Assembly (NCBI GenBank): GCA_022824395.1
Contig: JAJDZX010000012.1
Coordinates: 1-35,898, forward strand
Reading direction: 5' to 3'
DNA length: 35,898 nucleotides
DNA from: Alphaproteobacteria bacterium
Lineage (GTDB): Bacteria > Pseudomonadota > Alphaproteobacteria > TMED109
Shown here one piece after another: positions 21,980 to 30,636 of this stretch. The notes below the pieces were generated by a model that was given only the letters and a program-made list of their open reading frames with translations, was not told where the DNA came from and did not search any database. Both the position numbers and the translations under genes were made by a program. Positions within the stretch are counted from its first letter, which is position 1. Each line of letters starts with the position of its first letter.

Positions 21980-22996
21980 ATGACAGCTTCCATTCGCGCC
22001 TGGCAGATCGAGGGCGAGGGCGGCATCGACGCCCTGGCACTCGTGGAGCGCCCGCGCCCCGAGCCGGGTCCCGGTGAAGTCCTGGTTCGCATGACGGCGA
22101 ACTCGATCAACTACCGCGACCTCGCCACCATTCGGGATCCGCTGTCGCGCGGCTTCCCGCTGCCGAGGATCCCGAACTCGGACGGGGCCGGCATCGTCGA
22201 GGCGGTCGGACCGGGCGTCACCACCGCGACCCCGGGCGACGCGGTGACCACCACGTTCTTCCAGGACTGGGAGGACGGCGGCTGCACGCCGGCGGCCATG
22301 GCGAGCGCCCTGGGCGGCGCCCGCGAAGGCGTCCTGGCCGAGTACGCGGTGCTGGACGCCGGGGGCGTGCTCCCGCAGGTCCCCCACCTTTCCGGCGAGG
22401 AGGCGGCCTGCCTCCCCTGCGCGGCCCTGACCGCCTGGAACGCGATCTTCGAGACGGCCGAGCTCCGGCCCGGCGATACCGTCCTCTTGCTGGGGACGGG
22501 CGGGGTATCGATGTTCGCGCTGCAGTTCGCCGCCACCGCGGGCATCCGGGCCATCGTCACCTCCTCCTCGGACCGCAAGCTGGAGGAAGCGGCGGCGCTC
22601 GGAGCCGCCGGCACCATCAACTACCGGGACGTCGACGACTGGCCGGCGGCGGTGCGCGACCTCACGGAAGGACGCGGCGCGGACGGCGTGGTGGAAGTGG
22701 GCGGTCCCGGCACCCTGCAGAAATCGCTCGATGCCGTGCGCGTCGGCGGCGCCGTGGCCCTGATCGGGATCCTCACCGGCGGCACCATCGATCCGCTGCC
22801 GGTGATGCGGAAGTCCGTCCGCCTGAACGGCGTTTACGTCGGCAGCCGGCGCATGTTCCGGGACATGAACCGGGCCATCGAGAAACACGCCATCAAACCC
22901 CGCATCTCGGAGGTCGTGCCGTTCGACGACGCCCGGGAAGCCTATCGCCTCATGGCGACCCAGCAGCACATGGGCAAGATCGCCATCAGGTTCTGA
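21980..22996 (+). CDS. Zinc-independent MDR oxidoreductase, paralogue of 16816-17826
   Basis: This is a 338-residue MDR enzyme: SINYRDLATIRDP, IPNSDGAGIVEAVG, FFQDWEDGG, LPCAALTAWNAIF, VLLLGTGGVSMFALQFAA and VALIGILTGG, ending HMGKIAIRF. Classical zinc ligands are absent. It is closely parallel along its whole length to the protein at 16816-17826 (NYRDL, FFQxW, LPCAA, INYR, HxGKI), so the two are paralogues within 5 kb. Its ATG follows the gcrA stop without a gap. It is probably a NADPH-dependent enone, quinone or alcohol oxidoreductase; the substrate is unknown. Confidence 0.8.
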   Translation: MTASIRAWQIEGEGGIDALALVERPRPEPGPGEVLVRMTANSINYRDLATIRDPLSRGFPLPRIPNSDGAGIVEAVGPGVTTATPGDAVTTTFFQDWEDGGCTPAAMASALGGAREGVLAEYAVLDAGGVLPQVPHLSGEEAACLPCAALTAWNAIFETAELRPGDTVLLLGTGGVSMFALQFAATAGIRAIVTSSSDRKLEEAAALGAAGTINYRDVDDWPAAVRDLTEGRGADGVVEVGGPGTLQKSLDAVRVGGAVALIGILTGGTIDPLPVMRKSVRLNGVYVGSRRMFRDMNRAIEKHAIKPRISEVVPFDDAREAYRLMATQQHMGKIAIRF

Positions 22997-23032
22997 GCCC
23001 GGCCCTGGCGGCCGGTCCCGCGACCATCGACG

Positions 23033-23689
23033 TCAGAACTTGAACGCCGGAGGCCGGGCAAAGGCGGCGAGCGGCGGCACGGACGCATCGAACAGGTCCC
23101 GCTTGACCGGGGCCCCGTTCATGGCCTCCACGAGGACCACCCGGCCCGGTGCATCGGGCTCGGCCTCGACGGCCAGCAACCGCCCGCGCGGGCCGAGCTG
23201 GGCGATCAGTTCCTCCGGTGGCTCGGGCACCGCCCCGTGCACGAGGACGATGTCGTAGGGGGCGCCGTCGGGCCAGCCGCCCGGCAGCGGTCCCTGCACC
23301 ACGGCCGCATTGTCGGCGCCGAGTTCCGTGAGCGCCTCCTCGGCCTGGACCGCGAGCCCCTCGTCGCTTTCCAGCGCGATGACCGCGGAGGCCAGATGCC
23401 CCAGCACCGCTGCCGAGTAGCCCGAGGCCGTGCCCACATCCAGCACCACGTCGTCATAGCGGATGCGGGCTTCCTGGACCATCCGCGCGAACACCAGGGG
23501 GGCCGGCAGGTAACGCCCTCCTCCCAGGTGGAGATGTTCGTCGAGATAGGCGCGGGGCCGGGCCTGCTCGGGGACGAAGCGCTCGCGCGGCACCTTGGCG
23601 AACGCCTCGATCACCCGCCGGTCGGTCACCCGGTTCGGGAACAGCTGCCCGTCGATCATGTTCTTGCGCAATGCCGCAAAATCGGACAT
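23033..23689 (-). CDS. pcm: Protein-L-isoaspartate O-methyltransferase
   Basis: The enzyme methylates L-isoaspartyl residues of aged proteins with S-adenosylmethionine. The 218-residue protein has SDFAALRKNMIDGQL, VPRERFVPEQARPRAYLDEH, the SAM-binding DVVLDVGTASGYSAAVLGHL, and the acidic IALESDEGL. The class normally has a GxGSGY-type motif I; here it reads VGTASGY, which is common in the alphaproteobacterial Pcm/TolC-linked group. CGGAGG lies nine bases before ATG 23689, favouring it over the ATG at 23698. It converges with the oxidoreductase gene. Confidence 0.88.
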   Translation of the reverse strand: MSDFAALRKNMIDGQLFPNRVTDRRVIEAFAKVPRERFVPEQARPRAYLDEHLHLGGGRYLPAPLVFARMVQEARIRYDDVVLDVGTASGYSAAVLGHLASAVIALESDEGLAVQAEEALTELGADNAAVVQGPLPGGWPDGAPYDIVLVHGAVPEPPEELIAQLGPRGRLLAVEAEPDAPGRVVLVEAMNGAPVKRDLFDASVPPLAAFARPPAFKF

Positions 23690-23813
23690 GGCGTCCATCC
23701 TCCGCTGCCGCCGGACGTCTGCCGTCGTCCGCGCAGTCAGCACCTTCACCCGCGATTGTAGGCCCCCGCAGGTGCGTACGGGCACCTATCCCGATAGAGT
23801 GTGGCGCTCCCAA

Positions 23814-23887
23814 GGCCGGGTGGCAGAGTGGTTATGCAGAGGACTGCAAATCCTTGTAGGTCGGTTCAATTCCGACCCCGGCCTCCA
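23814..23887 (+). tRNA. tRNA-Cys (GCA)
   Basis: A full cloverleaf: acceptor GGCCGGG/CCCGGCC, D-arm GGCAGAGTGGTTATGC, anticodon stem-loop GGACTGCAAATCC with GCA, and T-arm GTCGGTTCAATTCCGAC. Discriminator T and encoded CCA follow. U73 is the usual Cys identity base. Confidence 0.97.
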
Positions 23888-23950
23888 CGCTCCCGAGCCT
23901 CTCCCGCCACGTTGCCCGCCGGCGGCATCCCGGCGGCGCCGGGTATCCGC

Positions 23951-24709
23951 CTACGGATCACCGGCGGCCAGGATCCGACGGAGCACCTTCTGGGCGTCGG
24001 CCCGCACTGCCGGGTCGAAGGCATCGGCGTGGCGGCCGAGCAGGCGAAGCATCAGCGCCTGTTCCTTCTCGACTGACGCCCTGATCGCCGCGGTGTCGGT
24101 GCCGCGGTCCTCCACCTCCGACCCCAGCGCGCCCAGCGCCGTTTCCGCCTGCTGCAACTCCGCGGCACTGACGTAGACGTCGTCCGCGCCGCTGCGCAAT
24201 CCCTGCAGAACCCGCAGCCGGAGCAGTTCGGCATAGGCGCCCCGGTACCGGGCCACCGTCAGCCGGTCGTCCGAGACTTCGCGCTGCGGTTCGCTTCGTG
24301 CCGACGGTTCCGGGCGCACCTGCACCAGGGCCGCCGTCTGCGCCGTGCGGTACAGGGCGGCAGCCCGTTCCACGTCGGCCGGGCCGCCGAGCCCGCGCGC
24401 CCACACGAAGGCGAAGTTTGCCGTCGCCTGCGCATGTCCGCGCTCGGCGGCCCGGGCAAACCACCGGCGGGCCGCCTCTGGTCCGCCAAATGCCTCGTCC
24501 TGCAGCGCCAGCCAGCCGAGGACGTTCTCGCAATCCGGATCGCCGTTCTCGGCCGCGTCGACGCACGCCCCGTGGGCCGCGGGCAGATCACCCGCCGCGA
24601 TCGCCGCCTGCGCGTCCGCATGGCCTGCCGTTCCCGCCTGCGGCCAGACGACGACGGCGAACAGGGCCATCGCCCCTCCGGATGCCGCGAATCCCCGTAC
24701 CGGAATCAT
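23951..24709 (-). CDS. Exported Sel1/TPR-like repeat protein
   Basis: This is a 252-residue protein from ATG 24709. An N-terminal hydrophobic signal (GFAASGGAMALFAVVVWPQA) suggests export. Then come Sel1-like helical repeats: AAHGACVDAAENGDPDCENV, LGWLALQDEAFGGPEAARRW, FARAAERGHAQATANFAFVW and ARGLGGPADVERAAALYRTA. The C-terminal half is helical and charged (ELLRLRVLQGLRSG, LQQAETALGALG), a possible coiled coil. Such proteins act as scaffolds in the envelope; no specific partner is indicated. The larger frame back to 25156 overlaps two tRNA genes and is not real. Confidence 0.7.
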   Translation of the reverse strand: MIPVRGFAASGGAMALFAVVVWPQAGTAGHADAQAAIAAGDLPAAHGACVDAAENGDPDCENVLGWLALQDEAFGGPEAARRWFARAAERGHAQATANFAFVWARGLGGPADVERAAALYRTAQTAALVQVRPEPSARSEPQREVSDDRLTVARYRGAYAELLRLRVLQGLRSGADDVYVSAAELQQAETALGALGSEVEDRGTDTAAIRASVEKEQALMLRLLGRHADAFDPAVRADAQKVLRRILAAGDP

Positions 24710-24838
24710 CCCGTTCCTGGCTTTCCCTGCCTGGGCGGCAACATGCCGGGTTTCCCGGAGCTCCCGGTCGAGGCACGGCGTCGCGCCGCCGGCGCACCTC
24801 GCAACGTGATCGACGGCTGCCACCCGATGCTGCGCCGA

Positions 24839-24913
24839 TGGTGGGCGGTACTGGGATCGAACCAGTGACCCCTCGCGTGTAAGACGAGCGCTCTTCCGCT
24901 GAGCTAACCGCCC
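24839..24913 (-). tRNA. tRNA-Val (UAC)
   Basis: On the minus strand the acceptor GGGCGGT/ACCGCCC, D-arm GCTCAGCGGAAGAGC, anticodon loop CTTACAC and T-arm CTGGTTCGATCCCAG form a cloverleaf, with ACCA encoded at the 3' end. The anticodon TAC reads valine codons. Confidence 0.96.
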
Positions 24914-24960
24914 GCAATCCCGGTTCGGCCAACTCTGGCCATCAGGGCCCGGACGACGCC

Positions 24961-25035
24961 TGGTGGGCGGTACTGGATTTGAACCAGTGACCCCTCGCGT
25001 GTGAAGCGAGTGCTCTCCCGCTGAGCTAACCGCCC
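24961..25035 (-). tRNA. tRNA-Val (CAC)
   Basis: The minus strand gives GGGCGGT/ACCGCCC, anticodon loop TTCACAC (CAC), T-arm CTGGTTCAAATCCAG and encoded ACCA. It is nearly identical to the tRNA-Val 47 bp away except around the anticodon, the T loop and a few stem positions, so the two probably arose by duplication. Confidence 0.95.
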
Positions 25036-25076
25036 CAGCGCCTGCCGAGCCCGCATGCCGGCTACAGAAGCCGGTT

Positions 25077-25760
25077 TTACCCGAGGACCCCCAATCGAAC
25101 AAGGAGATCGGGAATCTCGTCGAGCCGGTGGGCCACGAGATCGGCCCCCAGGCCATCGACGGGCTCCGAGGAATAGCCGAAACTTACCGCAATGGAGGGA
25201 ACCCCTGCGCGGCGGGCCGCCGTCACATCGGCACTGCTGTCCCCCACCATGACCGCGCGTTCCACGCGCCCTCCGGCCTGCTCGATGGCCGACGAGAGAT
25301 GCAGCGGGTCGGGCTTCCGGACGGCCAGGGAGTCGCCGCCGAGCACGGCGGCAAACCGGTCGCGGATGCCGAAGTACTTGAGGATGTCCTCGGCCATCCC
25401 GACCGGCTTGTTGGTGCAAAGCGCCATGCGGCACCCCTGTTCCCCCAGCGCCTGCAGCGTCGCTTCCGCACCCGGGAACAGGCGCGTCTCGGCGGTCATC
25501 CGGTCCACGTAGAGTTCAAGGAACCGGATGCGCAATCGCTCGACGGGGATCCCGTCGAGCCCGCCGGAGCGGCCGAACCCCCGCTGGATGAGCGCCACCG
25601 CCCCGTCGCCGACCATCGTGCGCACCTCCGGCAGCCTCACGGGCGGCCGCTCGTACTGGACCAGAAGGCGGTTGAGCGCCCCGGCCAGGTCCGGAGCGCT
25701 ATCGATCAGGGTTCCGTCAAGATCGAACACCACCGTGCACGGCGCATGCTGTGGTTTCAT
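25077..25760 (-). CDS. gph: Phosphoglycolate phosphatase (HAD superfamily)
   Basis: Gph dephosphorylates 2-phosphoglycolate formed in DNA repair or by Rubisco oxygenation. The 227-residue HAD hydrolase has motif I VVFDLDGTLIDSAPDL with the nucleophile and acid aspartates, MVGDGAVALIQRGFG in the cap, motif II in MALCTNKP, motif III lysine in AVRKPDPLHL, and motif IV VMVGDSSADVTAARRAG. The length is normal. It is divergent from glmU, across a 103-bp region containing a TACACT and a TGTACAC that may serve as promoter elements. Other HAD sugar-phosphatase activities cannot be excluded. Confidence 0.85.
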   Translation of the reverse strand: MKPQHAPCTVVFDLDGTLIDSAPDLAGALNRLLVQYERPPVRLPEVRTMVGDGAVALIQRGFGRSGGLDGIPVERLRIRFLELYVDRMTAETRLFPGAEATLQALGEQGCRMALCTNKPVGMAEDILKYFGIRDRFAAVLGGDSLAVRKPDPLHLSSAIEQAGGRVERAVMVGDSSADVTAARRAGVPSIAVSFGYSSEPVDGLGADLVAHRLDEIPDLLVRLGVLG

Positions 25761-25863
25761 GGACAGAATCGCTCCGCCGCAGGTACACTGAGGCCGTTGT
25801 ACACACTTTGCGCGTTGCCCATCGCGCGCACGGCCTGTGCCCGCTGCTCCAAAGGCTCACGCA

Positions 25864-27210
25864 ATGGTCGCACGCCCCCTCGCAGTCGCGGTACTCGCCG
25901 GCGGCGCCGGGCGCCGGATGCGCTCGCGCGTGCCGAAGCCGCTGCAGCCCGTGGCGGCCCGGCCGGCCATTCTCCACGTCCTGGCCGCCGCGACCGAGCT
26001 CGCGCCGGACGCCACCGTGGTCGTGCACGGGCCCGATGCCGACCCGCTGGTGACGGCGGTCCGGGCCGCCGCGCCGGGCACGCAGTTTGCCCTGCAGCCG
26101 GAGCCGCTGGGCACGGGCGACGCCGCCGAGGTCGCCCTCCGGGCACTCGGGGACTTCCCGGGCGATGTCGTCATCCTGTGCGCCGACGTGCCGCTGCTCT
26201 CGTCCGAGACGCTGGCGTCGCTCCGCGACCGCCTGCGCGACCCCGACCGCCCTGCCCTCGCCGTGCTCGGCTTCCGGCCCGGCGATCCCGGCGGGTACGG
26301 CCGCCTGCAGCTCCGTGAAGACGGCTATCTGAAGTCGATCGTCGAGGAGCGCGACGCCGACAGCGAGGTCCGGGCATCCAACCTGTGCAACGCGGGCGTG
26401 CTCGCGGCCGATGCTTCCGCCCTCGCCCCGTGGCTCGCGGCCATCGGCACGGCCAACGCGGCGGGCGAGCGGCAGCTGACGGACGTGGTCGCCAATGCCA
26501 ACGCTGCGGGCCGACCGGTAGCCTGGCTCGAGGGACCGGCGGAAGACCTCTTGGGCATCAACACGAGGGCCGACCTCGCCGCCTGCGAGGCCGCGCTGCA
26601 GGGGCGTCTGCGCCGCCGGGCGCTCGCGGCCGGAGCGAGCCTGGTGGACCCCGCGACGACCTGGTTCGCGTGGGATACGGTCCTGGCCGCCGATGTCCGG
26701 GTGGAGCCGCAGGTATTTTTCGGCCCCGGCGTCACGGTCGACGCCGGTACCGAGATCCTGGCGTTCTGCCATCTCGAGGGTGCGGTGATCGGCAAGGGGT
26801 GCCGGGTCGGCCCCTTCGCCCGGCTGCGCCGGGGCACGCGCCTGGAAGACGGGGCGCGCGTCGGGAACTTCGTCGAGGTGAAGAACGCCGTTATCGGGCC
26901 CGGCGCCAAGGCCAACCACCTCGCCTACATCGGCGACGGGACCGTCGGGGCCGAGGCCAACATCGGCGCCGGCACGATCTTCTGCAACTTCGACGGTGCC
27001 GAGAAGCACCACACGATCGTGGGCCCCGGCGCGTTCATCGGATCCAACACCGCCCTGGTGGCGCCGGTCCGCGTCGGCGACCGCGCGATCGTGGGCGCCG
27101 GCAGCACGATCACCCGCGACGTTCCGGATTCCGCGCTGGCGGTCGAGCGCGCCGCGACGCGGGTGCGGCCCGCCAGGGGTCGGCAGCGCCCCCCGCACCG
27201 CACCGGCTAG
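25864..27210 (+). CDS. glmU: Bifunctional GlcNAc-1-P uridyltransferase / GlcN-1-P acetyltransferase
   Basis: GlmU makes UDP-GlcNAc for peptidoglycan and LPS. The 448-residue protein has the N-terminal pyrophosphorylase signature (VAVLAGGAGRRMRSRVPKPL), QPEPLGTGDA, and CADVPLL with the metal aspartate. It then has SNLCNAGVLA, and a C-terminal left-handed beta-helix with hexapeptides (GVTVDAGTEI, GCRVGPFARLR) and the acetyltransferase site (NFVEVKNAVIGPGAKANHLA, YIGDGTVGAEANIGAGTIFC, NFDGAEKHHTIVG). I chose the ATG at 25864, right before the conserved first strand. glmS begins nine bases after its stop, so both are one operon for amino-sugar supply. Confidence 0.95.
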   Translation: MVARPLAVAVLAGGAGRRMRSRVPKPLQPVAARPAILHVLAAATELAPDATVVVHGPDADPLVTAVRAAAPGTQFALQPEPLGTGDAAEVALRALGDFPGDVVILCADVPLLSSETLASLRDRLRDPDRPALAVLGFRPGDPGGYGRLQLREDGYLKSIVEERDADSEVRASNLCNAGVLAADASALAPWLAAIGTANAAGERQLTDVVANANAAGRPVAWLEGPAEDLLGINTRADLAACEAALQGRLRRRALAAGASLVDPATTWFAWDTVLAADVRVEPQVFFGPGVTVDAGTEILAFCHLEGAVIGKGCRVGPFARLRRGTRLEDGARVGNFVEVKNAVIGPGAKANHLAYIGDGTVGAEANIGAGTIFCNFDGAEKHHTIVGPGAFIGSNTALVAPVRVGDRAIVGAGSTITRDVPDSALAVERAATRVRPARGRQRPPHRTG

Positions 27211-27219
27211 CTCCGCCAA

Positions 27220-29055
27220 ATGTGCGGAATCATCGGCGTGGTGGGCGCGACGGAACACGGTGCCGCGCCGCCCCTGCTCCACGGCCTCGAGCACCTCACC
27301 TACCGCGGCTATGACTCGTGCGGGATCGCCACGCTCGACAACGGGCGCGTGGAGCGCCGGCGGGCGGCGGGCCGGGTCGCCAATCTCCGGGCGGTGCTGG
27401 AGGAAGCCCCGATGGCGGGAGACACCGGCATCGCCCACACCCGCTGGGCCACGCACGGGGTTCCCAACGAGACGAACGCGCATCCGCACGGCAACGCCGA
27501 GGTCGCGATCGTGCACAACGGGATCATCGAGAACTTCTCGTCGCTTCGCGAAGAGCTCACGGCGGCCGGCCACGCCTTCGAGACCGACACCGATTCGGAG
27601 GCGATCGCCCACCTCATCGTCTTTCACCTCCGCCGGGGGCTGACGCCGGAAGCCGCGGCCGATGCGGCCTTTGCGCGCCTGAAGGGTGCGTTCGCGGTCG
27701 CCGCCATCATCGCGCGAGCACCGGGAAGCGTGTTCGTGGTGCGCCACGGCTGCCCGCTCACCATCGGCATCGGCGAGCGGGCGACCTGGATCGGCTCGGA
27801 CGCCCTCGCCCTCGCTCCGTTCACCGACCGCATCATCCATCTCGACGAAGGCGACCGGGCCACGGTCACGGTGTCCGGGGCCACCGTGCGCGGCGTGGAT
27901 GGCCAGCCGGTCGAACGGCCGCAGGTGACCTCCAGCATCGTGCCCACCGTCTTCGGCAAGGGCGGCTACCGGCACTACATGCAAAAGGAGATCCACGAAC
28001 AGCCGATCGTCATCGGCGATGCGCTACGGGCGTTGATCGACACCCGTGCGATGCGCGCGGAGGCGCCGGAGCTCCCGTTCCGCTTCGCGGACATCAATCG
28101 GCTCATCCTGGTGGGGTGCGGCACCTCGCACTATGCGGCAGGCGTCGCGCGTCACTGGTTCGAGGACCTGGCGCGGCTCCCCGTCGACGCGGATGTCGGG
28201 TCCGAGTTCCGGGACCGGCCCCTGCTGAGCGGTCCGGAGGGCAGCGCCGCTGCCATCCTGATTTCCCAGTCCGGCGAGACCGCGGACACCCTGGCGGCAC
28301 TCCGCGCGTTGCGCAGGCACGACGTCCCCACCGTGGCGCTCGTGAACATGACCTCCAGCACGATGGCCAACGAGGCGGACGCCGTCGTCCCCATCCACGC
28401 CGGGAGCGAGATCAGTGTTGCCTCGACGAAGGCGTTTACCGCACAGCTCGCGACCCTCGCCTGCCTGGCGCTCGCGGCCGGGCGGGACCGGGGGACGCTG
28501 GATCCCGGGCGCGAGGCGCGGCTCGCTGCGGAGCTCACCGCCGTGCCCGCCAAGATGGCGGACATCCTGGCCGCCCAGGGCCGCCTCCAGGAGATCGCCG
28601 CCGACCTCATCCGCGCCCCCAGCGTCCTGTACCTGGGACGGGGACCCGCCGCATCGGTCGCCCGTGAAGGCGCGCTCAAGATGAAGGAGATCTCCTACAT
28701 TCACGCGGAGGCGTACCCGATGGGCGAGCTGAAGCACGGCCCGCTGGCGCTGATCGACGAACACGTTCCGACGGTCGGGATCGTCCCGTCCGACCCCCAG
28801 TTCGCGAAGAACGCGGCCAATCTCGCAGAGGTGAATGCCCGGAACGGCCCCATCATCCTGGTGAGCGACGACGATGGGATCAGCGAGCTTGGCGAAACCG
28901 CGCGGCACACGATCAAGGTGCCGGCGTCGGATCCGTTCGTCGCGCCCCTCTTGTACGCACTCCCCCTCCAACTCCTGGCCTATCACGCGGCGGTGCTGAA
29001 GGGCACCGATGTCGACAACCCGCGCAACTTGGCGAAGACCGTGACCGTGTCCTAA
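27220..29055 (+). CDS. glmS: Glutamine-fructose-6-phosphate aminotransferase (isomerising)
   Basis: GlmS forms glucosamine-6-phosphate from fructose-6-phosphate and glutamine. It is 611 residues, as in the family. The N-terminal glutaminase begins MCGIIGVVG with Cys2 as nucleophile, then LEHLTYRGYDSCGIA, GIAHTRWATHG and HNGIIENF. Two SIS domains follow (LVGCGTSHYAAGVARHWFED, ISQSGETADTLAALR, then VLYLGRGPAASVAREGALKM). The conserved C-terminal tail is NLAKTVTVS. It directly follows glmU. No glmS ribozyme could fit in the nine-base gap. Confidence 0.97.
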   Translation: MCGIIGVVGATEHGAAPPLLHGLEHLTYRGYDSCGIATLDNGRVERRRAAGRVANLRAVLEEAPMAGDTGIAHTRWATHGVPNETNAHPHGNAEVAIVHNGIIENFSSLREELTAAGHAFETDTDSEAIAHLIVFHLRRGLTPEAAADAAFARLKGAFAVAAIIARAPGSVFVVRHGCPLTIGIGERATWIGSDALALAPFTDRIIHLDEGDRATVTVSGATVRGVDGQPVERPQVTSSIVPTVFGKGGYRHYMQKEIHEQPIVIGDALRALIDTRAMRAEAPELPFRFADINRLILVGCGTSHYAAGVARHWFEDLARLPVDADVGSEFRDRPLLSGPEGSAAAILISQSGETADTLAALRALRRHDVPTVALVNMTSSTMANEADAVVPIHAGSEISVASTKAFTAQLATLACLALAAGRDRGTLDPGREARLAAELTAVPAKMADILAAQGRLQEIAADLIRAPSVLYLGRGPAASVAREGALKMKEISYIHAEAYPMGELKHGPLALIDEHVPTVGIVPSDPQFAKNAANLAEVNARNGPIILVSDDDGISELGETARHTIKVPASDPFVAPLLYALPLQLLAYHAAVLKGTDVDNPRNLAKTVTVS

Positions 29056-29127
29056 ATCACCCCTGAGGCCACCTATACTCCCGGCCGGCGGACGGCCGCC
29101 CGGGCCGGTTCGCAGGAGAACACCAGC

Positions 29128-30606
29128 ATGGACATCGATCTCACCCGGCCGCTCATGGCCCTGCGCGATCCGGCGCTGTTCCGCCAGCAGGGCTGCATCG
29201 GCGGCGAATGGCAGGATGCCGATTCGGGAGACACGATCGCCATCAGCAATCCGGCCGACGGCCGTCCGGTCGGGACGATGCCGAAGATGGGCGCTGCCGA
29301 GACCGCCCGCGCCATCGACGCGGCCGAAGCCGCGTGGCCGGACTGGCGGGCCCGCACCGCCAAGGAGCGCAGCCAGATCATCCGGCGCTGGCATGACCTG
29401 ATCCTCGCGAACAGTGACGATCTCGCCCTGATCATGACCCTCGAGAACGGCAAGCCGCTGGCCGAATCCAAGGGGGAGATCGCCTACGCGTCCTGGTTCG
29501 TCGACTGGTTCGCCGAGGAAGGCAAGCGCGCGTACGGCCGCACGATCCCGAGCACCATGGGCGACCGGCGCATTCTCACGATCAAGCAGCCGGTCGGCGT
29601 GTGCGGGCTGATCACGCCGTGGAATTTCCCGGCGGCGATGATCACGCGCAAGGGCGCCCCGGCGCTCGCCGCGGGCTGCACCATGGTCATCAAGCCGGCC
29701 TCGGCCACGCCCTTCACGGCGACGGCTCTCGTCGAGCTGGCCCTCCGGGCCGGCGTGCCGCCCGGCGTCATGAACATCATCTCGGGCTCTTCCGGCCCGA
29801 TCGGCGACGAGCTCTGCACGAGCCCGAAGGTCCGGAAGATCTCGTTCACCGGCTCGACGGAGGTCGGCCGGACCCTGATTCAGAAGGCCGCCAGCACCAT
29901 CAAGAACGTCTCGATGGAACTGGGCGGGAACGCACCGCTCATCATCTTTGACGACGCCGATCTCGACGCCGCGGTCGAGGGCGCGATGGCCTGCAAGTAC
30001 CGGAACGGCGGGCAGACCTGCGTCTGCGCGAACCGCATCTTCGTGCAGGACGGGATCTACGACGCCTTCGCCGAGAAGTTCGCTGCGCAGGTGCGCGGCC
30101 TGGCGGTGGGCAACGGCCTCTCCGAAGGCACCGAAATCGGTCCGCTGATCGACCGGGGCGCGGTGGAGAAGGTCGAGGGCCACGTGAGCGACGCGGTCTC
30201 CGGAGGTGCTGTCGTCGCGGCCGGCGGCCAGCGCCACGAGCTCGGCGGCAACTTCTACCAGCCGACGGTCCTCACCGGGGTCAGCCGCACGATGCGGATC
30301 TTCCACGAGGAGACGTTCGGACCCGTGGCGCCGCTCATCCGGTTCTCGTCGGAGGCGGAAGTCATCGAGATGGCCAACGACACCTGCTTCGGCCTCGCCG
30401 GCTACTTCTACAGCCGGGACGTCGGCCGCATCTGGCGGGTGGCGGAGGCGCTCGAGTACGGGATGGTCGCGGTCAACGCCGGGATCCTGTCCTCCGAGGT
30501 CGCCCCCTTCGGCGGCGTGAAGGAATCGGGGCTGGGCCGCGAAGGCGCCCAGGAGGGCCTCGAGGAATACCTCGAGACCAAGTACCTGTGCCTGGCCGGG
30601 ATGTGA
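29128..30606 (+). CDS. gabD: NAD(P)-dependent succinate-semialdehyde dehydrogenase
   Basis: This 492-residue aldehyde dehydrogenase probably oxidises succinate semialdehyde to succinate in GABA and related catabolism. Visible: FRQQGCIGGEWQDADSG, the cofactor stretch VCGLITPWNFPAAMITRKGA, ISFTGSTEVGRTLI, the glutamate in MELGGNAPLIIFDDADLDAA, the catalytic cysteine in YRNGGQTCVCANRIFV, and EETFGPVAPLIRF. PFGGVKESGLGREGAQEGLE follows near the end. The pattern fits GabD well; related semialdehyde substrates are possible. GCAGGAGAA precedes the ATG. No GABA aminotransferase gene is adjacent; 72 bp separates it from glmS. Confidence 0.88.
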   Translation: MDIDLTRPLMALRDPALFRQQGCIGGEWQDADSGDTIAISNPADGRPVGTMPKMGAAETARAIDAAEAAWPDWRARTAKERSQIIRRWHDLILANSDDLALIMTLENGKPLAESKGEIAYASWFVDWFAEEGKRAYGRTIPSTMGDRRILTIKQPVGVCGLITPWNFPAAMITRKGAPALAAGCTMVIKPASATPFTATALVELALRAGVPPGVMNIISGSSGPIGDELCTSPKVRKISFTGSTEVGRTLIQKAASTIKNVSMELGGNAPLIIFDDADLDAAVEGAMACKYRNGGQTCVCANRIFVQDGIYDAFAEKFAAQVRGLAVGNGLSEGTEIGPLIDRGAVEKVEGHVSDAVSGGAVVAAGGQRHELGGNFYQPTVLTGVSRTMRIFHEETFGPVAPLIRFSSEAEVIEMANDTCFGLAGYFYSRDVGRIWRVAEALEYGMVAVNAGILSSEVAPFGGVKESGLGREGAQEGLEEYLETKYLCLAGM

Positions 30607-30636
30607 CCGTCAGCCACGGCCACGCCGGCTGAGCGC

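Noticed and set aside
25717..30306. Very long minus-strand open frames (about 760 codons each) across glmU, glmS and gabD.
   Set aside because: They are antisense to strongly conserved genes and have the Arg/His/Gly-rich composition typical of shadow frames in high-GC DNA.
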